NCBI GenBank assembly: GCA_019426215.1
Contig: CM033403.1
Span: 3,549,001 to 3,613,000 of the forward strand
Source: Buddleja alternifolia
Lineage: Eukaryota > Streptophyta > Magnoliopsida > Lamiales > Scrophulariaceae
Direction: 5' to 3'
DNA: 64,000 nt
Below, in pieces: positions 1-11,165 of the stretch; position 1 is the stretch's first letter, and the number at the start of each line of letters is the position of its first letter. The notes beneath the pieces are model-generated. The model saw only the letters and a list, made by a program, of their open reading frames with translations, was not told the DNA's origin and did no database searches. The position numbers were made by a program, and so were the translations under genes.

Positions 1-457
1 TTGAGGTTGTTGTTTAATTTAGTAAAAATTCAAATTTATTGTTGTTTTGGTTTGAATGTGATATAATTTTAGGGTTTATTTTTGAATTTTAGGGTCTATT
101 TAGTTTTTTATGTACGACTTTGAGACAATGTTTTAGGTATTATGTCAAATTGTTTGGTATAACTTTTAGCTAGAATTTCTTGTTTTTAGGTATAATTTGA
201 ATTTAGTCTTAATTATTGAACTTTGATATAATTTTAGACAAATTTGAAGGCATTGCTTCGAATTTTTGGTATAAAATTTTGCTATAATTTTAAATTTTTA
301 TGTTTAATTTTTAGGCATACTTTCGAGTTTAGTTTTGATTATTGAAATTTGATATAATTTGGGTATAAATTTGAATTTTTAGTATTTAGAATAGTGGATA
401 ATAATCTAATTAATTCATTGTATTCTAATTGTACTTGCTATATTTTATAAATGCAGG
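1..457. other. AT-rich stretch without recognised gene
   Basis: The stretch is very T-rich, with recurring short phrases such as ataattttag and aatttttagg, and has no usable open frame. It directly precedes the plant-mobile-domain coding block and may be its 5' flank or an intron. I see no further feature. Confidence 0.5.
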
Positions 458-3400
458 ATGACAAATTTGTACGATCGTCATATATATGGCCCTATAGATC
501 GTAGTGTGTTGACGAATCAGACAAGCCATATGTCTGAGTGTGTATTTTCAAGGGATGTTCCAGTATTGCGAGCTAGACAAGCTGATTGTCATTATTTTGA
601 AATGATCAAAGATCATGTTCCACATTCACGAGTCTTACAAAAACTCCATCAAATGGGGTTTTACCGCATTTACATGTTAACCAAGTCTAGCAGGTTTAGA
701 AATGATATGGGACTTGTGGTTGCACTTGTTGAGAGGTGGCGCCCGAAGATTAACATGTTTCACCTCAAAAGTGTAGCTATAGACGTAGCTATACCATGGG
801 ATCTACCAGTCGATAGTAGGCCTTTAGTTATTCATCATGAATTTCAGGGATTTACGGATTATGTAGCCTTTATTCACAAGCTTTTAGGCTTCGAAATTCA
901 ACAGAGTTATTTATCAGATAAGGGTTTGTGGTTAAAAATGAAAAAGCTATGTGAATTCCTGAAATCAGATGAGGCAAAAATCTGAGACGAGTCCGCTGAT
1001 CTTATGGTTGATCAAATAGCATGATGTTGGGCTTTTGAATTGTTTGGTGTCATGTTACCCGAAAGCAGCGGAGATGTCGTTTCGATTTTGTGGTTGAAAT
1101 TTTTAGAAAATATTAACGAAGTGAATTCATATAGTTGGGGGAGTGGTGTTTGGACATATTTGCACCTTCAGCTATATCATGCCTCCCGAAGGAATTCCAA
1201 AGAAATGTGTGGTCTAGTACCATTGTTACAGGTATACTTTATTATTTTTTTGTTGTTATATCTTTCGCTGAAATATTCAATATTTAATAAATTAATGTAT
1301 TTATGTTTAACATTTGTCGGCATGGGCATGAATAACGATTGTGAGGCCGACCAGGGTTCCACATGCAATGGTAGAAATTGATTCAGATAACATTGCACGA
1401 GCTCCTTATAGGAGACGGTAATTTATCTAACTAGGATTTTTAATTCAGAAACAACCTTTATTTTTTATTTATTGGCATTATTGATTTTGTAGGTGGTATC
1501 AACCCGGTGAGTAATAAAAACACAACGTCAGGCGTTTTAGTTTGCAGCTAGAGAAGCATTAGATCAGATGACCTATCATCATGAGAGTAAAAGATTATCT
1601 TCACGTCATTATATTATGAAGTTATATAATGCTCTCGTATTAAAAATATTGTTGTTCAATTTTCTTATTTCAGTTTGTTTGAAACTTATACAACTTCGCT
1701 GATCTGGACATTGCTGAATTGCCACCTGAGTCTTACGCATCTGCTGTGTGGAAAGCATTGGTTTGAATGGTATTCCTTACATTGTGAAGTATCATTGTCC
1801 AGAGCGTGTTCTTTAACAGTTTGGATTCCGACAAAAAAATCCATACTTATTTACACACCCACAGTTCGTTAGGATTGATCGTTCTGGGAGGGAAAATGAG
1901 GATTGGTCCATTTCTCATAGGATCTTCATCGACCAATGGAATGATCGATTACATCATGTTGTGGTAGGAGACGTGGGTACGGGCACAGCAGAAGGATACG
2001 ACGAGTGGTATGATAGTATCACACGTCGTTACATTTCGAAAGAGTTGGATAGTTTGAATGTCGGCTTCTAAACAGGATCGGTACCTCTATTGGATAATGT
2101 GGTTAGTATATATAATTGTGTAAGGTTAAAATTACATTACATATAAGTTTTACTTTGTCTTATACTTTTGTTTATCTTTTACAGAATATTCATATTCAAC
2201 AATTGCAAGGCCTTGTCCAAGAGTCCCCATGAACGAGCAATGCTTCTGAGGGGATATTAGGGCTAGTGAGATCGGGTCTTACCTAGCTTTCTCGGATGGT
2301 CACATTTAGCCATCGTTCTTGTTGGTCCCAAGTGGCATACGAAAGGGTCTAGAAGGGGGGGGTTGAATAGACCCTGAAGTCTTTTTCGACTTCAAAAAGG
2401 TTTCGTATTAAAATGGTTTTGGACGCTTGAAATGTGAACGCAAGACTGCGCGTTTACTTAGAATTATAGACGCTTAGGTTAAGCGTCTGATGAAGACTGT
2501 TTTTATAGAGTTAACTTAGATTTCAAGATTTGAATACTTTAACCGAGTGGGTTTAAGCGTTCAGTTCTTTAATCAGTGTTAGCACAGCGGAATGATTTTT
2601 CTAGTCTTCTTTTGAAAGCTTTAGCGTCACCAGAAGTTTCTTAGTTGCTTAGCGTTTGATTGTATTTTACTTAATCAATTTATGCAATGATATGATATGA
2701 AAGAATTGACTGAAAAGTAAATAACACAATATTTGTAAGGTTCGTTGGGTGATGTAATCCCAACTACGTCCTTCTTCTCCTTGAACACTTGGAGGCTATC
2801 CACTAAAGTGATTCTCAAAGAATCACACAGAATCTTCTACACAATAGGGAGAGATAGATGTCGATGACTTGAGCTCCTTGATCACACAGATTTCTGCTCC
2901 AAATCACTTCAATCTCCTTGCTTCTTTCACCCAGAAATGATGCAAGTATCCAACTTCGACTTCACACAGATCGCGAGGCTTGGATGGGTTTTTCTAAAAT
3001 GGTTTGTTTGATTTTGATGAAGTTCAAACAACTTGGAAGTATCTCAGTAGGAAAGTGGTTTCTTCGAAAAGAATGTTTGAGATATTTGTTGACTGTCTGA
3101 GGATTAAAGAAAAGCAGAGAGAATGTTTTCTTGAATATTCTGGCTTTTCTGAGAGTTTAAGGAATGAGACTTCAATGCAACAACAATTCGACTTGAAGAT
3201 TACTTGTTATTTGGCTCGTTGTTGAAGTCCTATTTATAGGCATTCTTGGAGAAAGTGTCTGTTTGACACATGCACAGGCGCGTGTCTCTCACTTTCGCGA
3301 ATGAACAACTTTTGTCCTTTTTCCTGAAAATCTGCTGCACAAAAGTTGGTGCTGTAGTCTGAGATAATTGACAGTCCAATAGGGTGGCTTCTCCGTACGT

Positions 3401-4422
3401 CTGAAAGTGCTTATAACATTTAATGCTCTTATCAGCATTTAATGCATTTGAATTAAATACCCGTTGGTACTTAATGCTTTGAGAATATTTGCATTAAACT
3501 CCTTCTAGACTTAGAAATAAATTCAAGTGAAATTACTTCTGTCCCATAAGGAAACGCTTGATGTAGCTGGTCATTTGGACGCTTGGAGACTTTTATCTTC
3601 TTTCAGAAATCAGGCGCTTGAGTCTTCGAACTTTACCACTGATAAACTCACTCAGAAATTATCAGACGCTCAGCCTAAGACTACTTAGCCTAACAATCTA
3701 AAATAAAATAAAACAAAACCTAATAAGCCTATTACAAAACTAACGCTTCAAAGCTTATACAAATTTTCTACTGAAATCAAACTTACATATTTTGGGGTCT
3801 AACACAAAGTCCTAATTGTCATCATCAAAACATCTAACATGAAATTCCTAACAGTTCTGATGCAGCATCCAGTGTTCATTTTCATCAGAGACACAGGGAA
3901 GACATGCTTCCATAGAGGAGAAGTAACATCAAGGATGTAGAGGATCCAAAGGATGATGAAGAACTTAGACGGCATCACTCACGTCTGCGTATGGGCGAAC
4001 CTTAAATTTCCAGTCAAGTTCCTCCCACCGCCACTTTCTGACCATTGTCTTCGACTTTTGGTGATCCCTATGCTTCCGGCGATTACTATCCCGAGATGGT
4101 TATTCCAACACCTGAGCCAGAGTTACAATACACATTCCAAGAGGAGGGGCCTTCATGTTCAGAATGGGAAATGCCCTCCAATTGGTGGGATGAACTTATG
4201 GAGCCTTACACGGGTCTGAGTCTAGACATGTTGCATCTTCCACCTCCCATAACTAGGAATCCACCTCCAGTCTCTTTACAGTTTGACACATCCGCAGTTG
4301 CGTTAAACTTAGATGTGAACAGAACAGAAGAAGAAATGCAGGGACTTAGACGGACGATGAGGAGGGGGCGCCCTCCATCTTGTGGCATGGGGGGACATCG
4401 CAGTCAGCGGCCACATAAATAG
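458..4422 (+). pseudogene. Plant mobile domain (PMD/MAIN-like) gene carried by a MULE, broken
   Basis: Several + strand blocks resemble successive parts of the plant mobile domain (aminotransferase-like, PF10536 type) found in MAIN/MAIL proteins and in transposons. Block 458-985 gives the N-terminal part, with the phrase LHQMGFYRIYML. Block about 1043-1230 gives the central part (GVMLPESSGDVVS, YSWGSGVW). Frames around 1750-2080 carry a VKYHCPERV-like C-terminal stretch and a DEWYDSITRRYIS stretch. Block 4045-4422 gives an acidic, proline-rich tail ending in RRGRPPSCGMGGHR. The reading frame is lost repeatedly between blocks, and a solo LTR (2320-3853) interrupts the gene, so it is not functional as it stands. 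A MULE transposase lies tail-to-tail on the other strand just beyond it, which suggests one composite element. PMD function in host cells (silencing, meristem maintenance) is family knowledge only. Confidence 0.75.
2320..3853 (-). mobile_element. Solo LTR, copia-type family L2, inserted in the PMD gene
   Basis: The element starts TGTTGG and ends CCTAACA, the usual copia LTR termini. It is flanked by a perfect 5-bp target duplication GTTCT at 2315-2319 and 3854-3858. No internal retrotransposon region is present, so it is a solo LTR left by recombination. A second copy of the same family lies at 8344-9680; both begin TGTTGGTC, followed by AAGTGGCATACG. Strand is assigned from the second copy, whose polypurine tract places the family on the minus strand in this orientation. 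Length is 1534 bp. Confidence 0.9.
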
Positions 4423-4540
4423 TATTTTTTGTTGCTATATTTTTTTAATTTGTAATGCTTGACAATGTGATATTTATATTATTGACGTAATTGTTCAATT
4501 GGAAGGCCGAAAAAAAGGAATAATAACATAGACATATTAA

Positions 4541-6578
4541 CTATATGAAACAAATTAACACCAATCTAGATATTGGAAGGCCGAAAAAAGGGAATAATAA
4601 CATAGACAAACAAATATGACGATCACGACAATCGGTAACACTTATACTACAATCAATCTCATTTGGAATCCGAGTACTCACATTTCTGCCTACATGTCGT
4701 TGTATCTTCAAATGAGGGTCATGGACCATCTCAAAATTAGGTGCATCCCAAAAATGAGCATCATGTAAAGGATGGAATCTCCCTTGATATGTTTGTAAAT
4801 ACTCACCAATGCGGTAATAATTTTCAACCAACGAGACTGTCCTCCTTCTCAAATCTTTGCATAACGCAATCGCACATGAGCACGGAATTTTGTGTGTGGT
4901 CTATTTTCCATTGATGTCGACAACATACTTTAGACTACGATATCCGAGTTGCGCTTTGGTGTTAACTTGGCCAGTTAGGTTAAGATGTCTAAAGTGCCTG
5001 ACAATATGTGTTGTGGATGCTTTCGCCTCTGCTGAGTACATTTTGTAGGGATACTCTGTCAAGTCCGAATCCCCCCCCCCCATTGTCAAGGCAGATTGCA
5101 ATCTTTTATAAAAATAATCGACACATCGATGAAATGTGCATTCCAAAATAGCTGTGGGCGGTAGATGGCGAGCACCTTTCAACACGCCATTTAAGCTCTC
5201 TCCCATATTTGTTGTCATAATGCCTTCGCGCACCCCTCCATCATGTGCAAGTGTCCACTTTTCACATGGAATTCTGCTCAGATAAATGAAAACATCTTCA
5301 TCCTTTTGTTGATATCCTTCATGATTTTATCGAACTTTGAAATACTGTGTCATACCTGCCTGATAACATAGACTCTTCATAACTTTATTTTTGAAACGAT
5401 TATTAAAGTTTGAAGACACATGTCGTAGGCAATATTGATGAATTCCTTGAGGAGGGCAAAAAGCGGCTACAAGCTCAGATGCATACAGTAGGCCTTTGTG
5501 ATGATCAGAAATAAACCATGCACCTTCTTTCCTTCGAAGAAAATGTTTGCTCACTAATTGCAGAAACCACAACCACGAGTCGTTCGACTCATTATCGACA
5601 ATTGCAAATGCAAAAGACAAAATCTGATTATTTCCATCAAGATTTGTTGCGATCAGTAACTTAGCCTTGTAGCGTGCATATAGATGTGTCCCATCAACGC
5701 AAATGACTCTGCGGCAATGTTTGAATCCATCTATACATGGCTTGAACGACCAAAACACATACATGAACATTTTTGGATTTTGGTATGGTATTTTGTGTTT
5801 CCATTCAACAACCGTGCTCGGATTCCACTTCTGGATAGCTCCCAAGAACTTAGGTTACAATTGAACAGAATCCTCCCAAGTCCCGTATACAATCTCATTT
5901 GCACGTTGCAAGTTGTTCCAAGTCTTGCCATACGTAATATTGCATGCCCATTTTTCTGTCACTATTTGAACTATTAATGCTATCTTAATTGACGGATCTA
6001 TTTGAACTTGTCCAAGAAGTTCGTTGGCAATCAGATTCATGCCCAAATTATGGTGGTTTTTAGGCACAATTTCGAGCAGACATTCATGTGGCCCTCTATA
6101 CTTCAATATTCCCCAAAAATGTGTTTTCTTGATAATGAGCTCGAAGTCTAAAACGACGCCCTTCTCTTTCACCTGTGTGTTTGCATTCCACACAATAAGT
6201 TGTCGGGTTACTGATTGTCACCGTAAACTCACATTTTTCATGCGTTATGTGGTAGTCTTTCACCGCTCTTTGCAAGCTTTCTTTGTTTTCAAATGTCAAG
6301 CCCAAACCAAGATTACCTATCTAATAATCATAAGTCATATCCATTGCTTCACTTGGTCAATCTAATGAGTCTCCTTGTAATTCTTTATATGATGTGGAGT
6401 AGAATGGGAGCACATGATGAAGTTGTGGTTGATTCCCTGTTGGATGAACATCTTCCTCATAAGTCATTTCGTTGTTGAGTTGTTCATCGACGTCCGGGTC
6501 TGAATGCACATGAAGCGAACATGGAGAGTGAACACTATCATTGTCATCTTCAAAGTGATCGTTCTGAGGTGATATCAA
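4541..6578 (-). pseudogene. MULE (MURA-type) transposase, degenerate
   Basis: Fragments on the - strand appear in the expected order. Region 6305-6096 resembles the MuDR DNA-binding domain (MGLTFENKESLQRAVKDYHI, then a cysteine-containing part). Region about 6190-5850 is the linker. Region 5845-5327 is the MULE transposase DDE domain, with CVDGTHL, AFAIVDNESNDSWLWFL, SDHHKGL and a CLRH motif. Region 5233-4901 carries the conserved TTNMGESLNGVLKGAR stretch. Region about 4870-4620 holds a SWIM-like zinc finger (CSCAIALCKDL) followed by TYQGRFHPLHDAHFWD. The fragments lie in different frames, so the gene is broken by frameshifts or contains unrecognised introns; a C-run near 5072-5081 is one likely frameshift site. 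It lies convergent to the PMD gene, an arrangement consistent with an autonomous MULE that carries a PMD gene. Terminal inverted repeats were not located. Confidence 0.85.
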
Positions 6579-7011
6579 ACTACTCGTCCCTCCATGATGA
6601 GAAAAATGAGCATTGTAGTTGGCTTCCTCAAAATGCCCAAACTCATGATGACTGTGTGTAGACAGACATACATGTACAAAAATTATAAATCAAAATAAGG
6701 TTCGTCGTAATACATGATGATAGAATGCAAAGATAAAGAATAAGATAAAACAGGACTAAAAAATTATACAAACGTATAAACAATTCATTATTACCTCCAT
6801 CTATATCCGGATTTGAATGAGTCCCTGAACTATGAGTCGCTAAAGGAAAATTTGGTACATTTTCAACACCTCCAAATGCATAACCCGATGTAGAACATCC
6901 TAAAAAGACAATCATAACAAAGAAAAACTATAAGAAAATGATACAAATAAAATTTCTTATAAAAATATTTAGACAATTATAACATTTATTAAAAAATATG
7001 ATGATACAAAG
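6579..7011. other. Interval without recognised feature
   Basis: This is AT-rich sequence between the transposase remains and an LTR fragment. A short open frame on - (6915-6643) resembles no family I know and lacks conserved features. Part of it may be the N-terminal or 5' part of the MULE transposase gene. Confidence 0.4.
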
Positions 7012-7439
7012 TCAATGAGTGAAAAATCCATGTGACAAAACCGATGCGAGTCTTGTTCGAACATATCAGTCTAACTGAGATGTCTATGATATAAGTTCCC
7101 ACTACCATTCCCATAGTGATTAACTGACACTTTCTCTGTCAAAACTTACATCATACAAGTCTCTATTCTGTATTGATGTCCAGACAATACTTTCTTTGAC
7201 TTGCGAACCAAATTTAGATAATAAGGATCAAATTCTTCCAGTGCCATTCTTCCTAACCCATAGGAAGTAGAAGGTTTGCCTTATTATCAAGGACTTTGTG
7301 TTGTTTATGAAAACCTTACAAACGCCTATAAGAAAACAATAATATAATGCCTTATATTACGAAAAGATATTGTTTAGTTACAAATCAATGCCCTATAAAT
7401 CTATCATCTTTATGGCATTTGAGGTCATACACACTAACA
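7012..7439 (-). mobile_element. Truncated LTR, copia-type family L1
   Basis: Read on -, the fragment starts TGTTAGTGTG at 7439 and follows the same course as the beginnings of the family L1 LTRs at 12740-16682, 39838-41452, 44254-46022 and 62307-63945. Shared phrases are ATGCCATA near the start, the purine run beside GGTTAGGAAGAATGGCACTGG, and CAAAACCGATGCGAG-like text. It stops at about 7012, so roughly three quarters of the LTR is missing. It lies beside the copia gag-pre-integrase remnant, with no polypurine tract at the junction. Confidence 0.75.
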
Positions 7440-7494
7440 GACTAGTCTAAGATGTCATATCAGTCTTTGGTTAGTATCTTGCCTACCACATTTT

Positions 7495-8343
7495 TTAGTC
7501 ATAGTATTCACAACATACTGATTTTGGACATTGAGGTACGTAATACAAACCATTGACTAAAGTAGCAGAGCCTACTAATTTATTGCCATAATAAATGTCA
7601 CACTGCTTATTAATAAAACGAAAAGTATAACCATTGTTAACTAAAATAGGAATTGAAACAATGTTCTTAAGCCCCTTGGGCAAAACCAAAATATCATACA
7701 AAACTAGTAAATGTACAGAAAATAAAAGTAATGAGGTAGATCCAATTCCAGTAACTGTGACGCTATGCCCGCTGCCTACTTTGATCTACACCTCATTACT
7801 TCCCACCTTCCTTCCTTGTTCCAGATCCTGATCCATACAACAAATGTGAGCACTAACTCCAGAACTAAGAATCCATGAAGTTGAATAAACAGTCATAGAA
7901 CAATAAGTTTCAAAAACATAAAGTTCCATACCTTGTGCGTCTTGGCCCATATTAGGACAGTTCTTCCTCCAGTGGCATAGCTCACCGTAGTGTAGGCATC
8001 TATCCATTCTCTTTGGGGCCTTACTCTTACGAACCACAAAAGTTTTCACTTTACTCTTATTGAAACCACCCTGAGCTCCAAGCGCACCAGACTGCTTGTT
8101 GAATTTCTTCTTCTTATTCTTGGCCTTTTTAGGCCCTAAAGAGATAACCAAAGCAGTTTCCTTTCCCTTGGGCTTCAACTGAGATTGTGCAGTTGTTAAT
8201 TTGTTCATTAGCCTAGCTAAAATGCATTCAATCTCGTTGCAATTGAAATTCATGACAAATTGGGAAAAGAAAGCAGGAATAGACTGCAAAATAAGTTTAG
8301 TTTGAAGTTGTGGGTTCATTGTGAAATCAAGAGCCTCCAATCT
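7495..8343 (-). pseudogene. Copia gag / protease / pre-integrase remnant
   Basis: On - this reads, in order, the C-terminal part of copia gag, a CCHC zinc knuckle (CLHYGELCHWRKNCP), a protease stretch WILSSGVSAHIC (compare the usual WILDSGASSHIC), and a GAG-pre-integrase region (LPKGLKNIVSIPILVNNGY, then LVGSATLVNGLYYV). The protease aspartate is replaced by serine (ILSSG for ILDSG), and the frame shifts between protease and pre-integrase blocks. The gag N-terminus is cut off at 8343 by the LTR at 8344-9680. Integrase and reverse transcriptase are absent downstream, where an L1 LTR fragment follows. It is a dead relic. Confidence 0.85.
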
Positions 8344-9680
8344 TGTTGGTCTAAGTGGCATACGAAAGGGTCTAGAAGGGGGGGGGGGTTGAATAGACCC
8401 TGAAATGTTTTTCGACTTCAAAAAGATTCGTATTAAAATTGGTTTGGACGCTCGAAAATGTAGGCGTTTGGCTGAGTGTCTACTTGAAGACTGTTTTGAA
8501 AAGATTAACTTAGATTCAAGATTTGAATACTATAACCGAGTAGGTTTAAGCGTTCAGATCTTTAATCAGGGTTAGCACAACGAAATAATTTTAAGTCTTC
8601 CTTTTGCAATCCACTAAAATGATTTTCAAAGAATCACACAGAATCTTCTACAAATTAGGGAGAGATGGATATAGATGACTTGAGCTCCTTGGTCACATAG
8701 ATTTTTGCTCCAAGACACTTCTATCCCCTTGCTTCTTTCACCCAGAAATATTGCATGTATCCAACTTCGACTTCACACAGATCGCAAGACTTGGATATGA
8801 TTTTTCTAATGATTTGTTTGATTTTGGAAAATTTCAAACAACTTGGAATATCTCAATAGTAATGTCAGGTTCTTTTATGAAGACATTTGAGATATTGGTT
8901 GACTGTCTCAGGAATTGAAGAAAAGCAAAGAGAATGTTTGATTGAATATTATGACTTTTCTGAGAGTTTAAGGTTTGAGACTTCAATGCAACAGAGTTTT
9001 GCTTGTAAGCTTGTACTTTGTTAATTCTCTGATTTTGGCTTGTTGCTGAAGTTTATTTATAGACATTCTTGGAAAAAGTGTCTATTTGACACATGCACAG
9101 GCGTGTGTCTCTCACTTCCGCGAGTGAACCATTTTTGGCCTTTTTCCTGAAAATCTACTGCGCAAAAGTTAGTGCTGCAGTCTCTGTAAAGTTGACAATC
9201 CAATAGGGTGGCTTTTTCGTACGTCCTGAAGACCTTATCACATTTAATGTTCTTATCAATATTTAATGCATTTGAATTAAATGCCCGTTGGCAATTAATG
9301 ATCTGAGAATATTTACATTAAACTCCTTCTAGACTTAGAAATAAATTCAGGTGACATTTGGTCATTGATAGACGCTCAATCACTACTGAATGATTTTTGT
9401 CCTTAATCAATGCTTGGATGCTTGGAAACTTCATCTTCATTCAGACTTCAAACGCTTGAATCTTCAAACTTAAGTACTGATAAACTCACTCAGAAATTAT
9501 CAGACGCTTAGTCTAAAAACTACTTAGCCTAACAGTCTAGAATAAAAATAAATAAAGCCTATACAAATCTAATGCCCAAAGCCTATACATGATTTCTAAT
9601 AAAATCAAACTTATATATTTTGGGGTCTAACAAAAATCCTAATTGTCATCCTCAAAATTCTAACAACAAATTTCCTAACA
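8344..9680 (-). mobile_element. 3' LTR of a minus-strand copia element, family L2
   Basis: The element starts TGTTGG at 8344 and ends CCTAACA at 9680, and resembles the solo LTR at 2320-3853 along its length. It differs in being adjoined at 9681-9694 by a purine-rich tract on -, which marks it as the 3' LTR of an element running right to left. The five bases before it (AATCT, 8339-8343) are not repeated right after 9680, as expected if the internal region follows instead of the target site. It interrupts the copia gag remnant. Length is 1337 bp. Confidence 0.85.
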
Positions 9681-9694
9681 ATTTCCCTCTTTTT
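9681..9694 (-). other. Polypurine tract beside the 3' LTR
   Basis: On - the sequence reads AAAAAGAGGGAAAT immediately before the TGTTAG start of the LTR. This matches the position and composition of the plus-strand priming site of LTR retrotransposons. It fixes the direction of the element (right to left). Confidence 0.75.
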
Positions 9695-9921
9695 GATGAT
9701 GGGAATACTTACTCTTTTATAGTTTAAGAGTTAGACAACCAAAATATAATAGTTAGCTTTGAATAGGTTAGATAAAGTTAGTTAAGGTTAGTTAAGCCTC
9801 GACGAGATGTTTTAGCTGAAAAATGTACTTCATTAATATATCAAGTAAAGTACAAGCATTTTACAACTAAATAAACAAAAATAAAGAGACAAGAATATAG
9901 ATAATGCAAATGCAAAGACTC

Positions 9922-10786
9922 TTAATGTCCTGATCTAGCGGTGTGTCTGCTGATCATCTCGGCCTTGATCGCTTCAGAAAGTTGTTCTTCGAGAGTAATC
10001 ATTGCAGCATGATCTTTATCTATGATTTCATCCTTATAAGTCTGTCTCTTCTGATAAGCTACATAGCGCCTATTCCACTCAGATGGGTCGATGCCAATGT
10101 GCCTCAGACATATTCTAAACACTTGATTGAACTCTGACTTCTTCTTCTCTTTAGCTATGATCTTCGGATCAGTAGGTTCTGGAAGAGGTGCTCGTTCAAT
10201 GGGTACATCGAATTGTTCAAGCCTCGCTTGAGAAGGCACTGGAATATTAGTATAATGCACTATTGGAGGAAACCCTGATGTTTTACTGGACGCTCCAAAA
10301 GTAGCTACCCAAGCTGGGTATCTTTGCTCTATATTCAGCGGGAGGAGGAGGGAGTATTTGTTGACGCTTCGACGGCAGCGAAGGATCTTGAACTCTTGAA
10401 CTAGATGATTTCCTCTTATCCCCTTTCCCTTTATCTTCCCCCTTATTGCCATCATCAGTCTTCAAAAAATGTTTTGATAATAGACTGACTTGAGTAGCAA
10501 TCTAAGCCATTGAAGCCTCTAAAGTGTCGATGCGTTTGTCAAAATATTCTTTCATGGCCAGTTGATTTGCCCTTGTAGCGTCATTCATCTTTTGAAATTC
10601 CTTAAGGCAATCAGCAACTGCCGCTTGAGCTGCACCGCGTATATGAGCAACTTGGGCGCTCGTGTTCTAAGACTCAATTTTGGCCAAATCAGTTTTAATC
10701 CAATGGAGGGCTTTAGCATTCTAAGTGGCATGATCACTCACGTCCTCCAGAACTGATTTCAAAAGTGGACCGAAAGCTTTACCCTC
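9922..10786 (-). pseudogene. Unrecognised coiled-coil-like ORF between gag remnant and polypurine tract
   Basis: Minus-strand frames at about 10786-10500, 10465-10283 and 10455-9922 read through to the end of this block with two stops and at least one frameshift. The first part is rich in alanine, lysine and glutamate with heptad-like spacing (RANQLAMKEYFDKRIDTLEA), suggesting a coiled coil. The middle is a basic low-complexity GNKGEDKGKGDKRKSSS stretch. The end contains GIDPSEWNRRYVAYQKR and a helical EEQLSEAIKAEM tail. I do not recognise the family. It sits inside a copia internal region, after a gag fragment and before the 3' LTR, where RT and integrase would be expected. It is therefore probably an additional ORF of a non-autonomous or deleted element. 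Confidence 0.5.
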
Positions 10787-10787
10787 A

Positions 10788-11165
10788 TCAGATCATTTTA
10801 AGGACATGATCCCCAACCTTCTCACCCTCTCTCATTTTGGCTCCGAAGAACTCTTTAGATATTTCATATCTTGCAGTACGACTGTGCTCATCATAGAGCT
10901 CGACCAAGTATGCTAAGATGGCCCTCGCTGTGGTCATCTTTTCGTGGGATCTTTGAAGTTCATTTGTCATTGAGCCCAGCATGTACTCACGCACTCAGAT
11001 ATCTTCATTAACCCATTTTTCATGACTTGGACTTCTTCCTCATTAGCACGTGTCCTGGCTAGAGGAGTCGGGATGTCAGTGTCCAACACATGTCCCAGTG
11101 ATTCCATACTGAGGACTACCCTCAAGTTCCTTAGCCAGTCTACATAGTTGGGTCCCGGTAAAAGT
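10788..11165 (-). pseudogene. Copia gag N-terminal remnant
   Basis: On - the text GPNYVDWLRNLRVVLSMESL is followed, after a frameshift near 10990, by YMLGSMTNELQRSHEKM and ARYEISKEFFGAKMREGE. These are hallmark phrases of plant copia gag (UBN2/DUF4219 type). The piece ends at HVLKMI and is followed at once by the unrecognised coiled-coil ORF, so gag is truncated. No start codon was assigned, because the sequence before the GPNYVDW block shows no clear in-frame start. Confidence 0.8.

Noticed and set aside
8344..9680. Second solo LTR of family L2
   Set aside because: Flanking pentamers do not match and a polypurine tract adjoins the right side, so it is a 3' LTR with internal sequence still attached.
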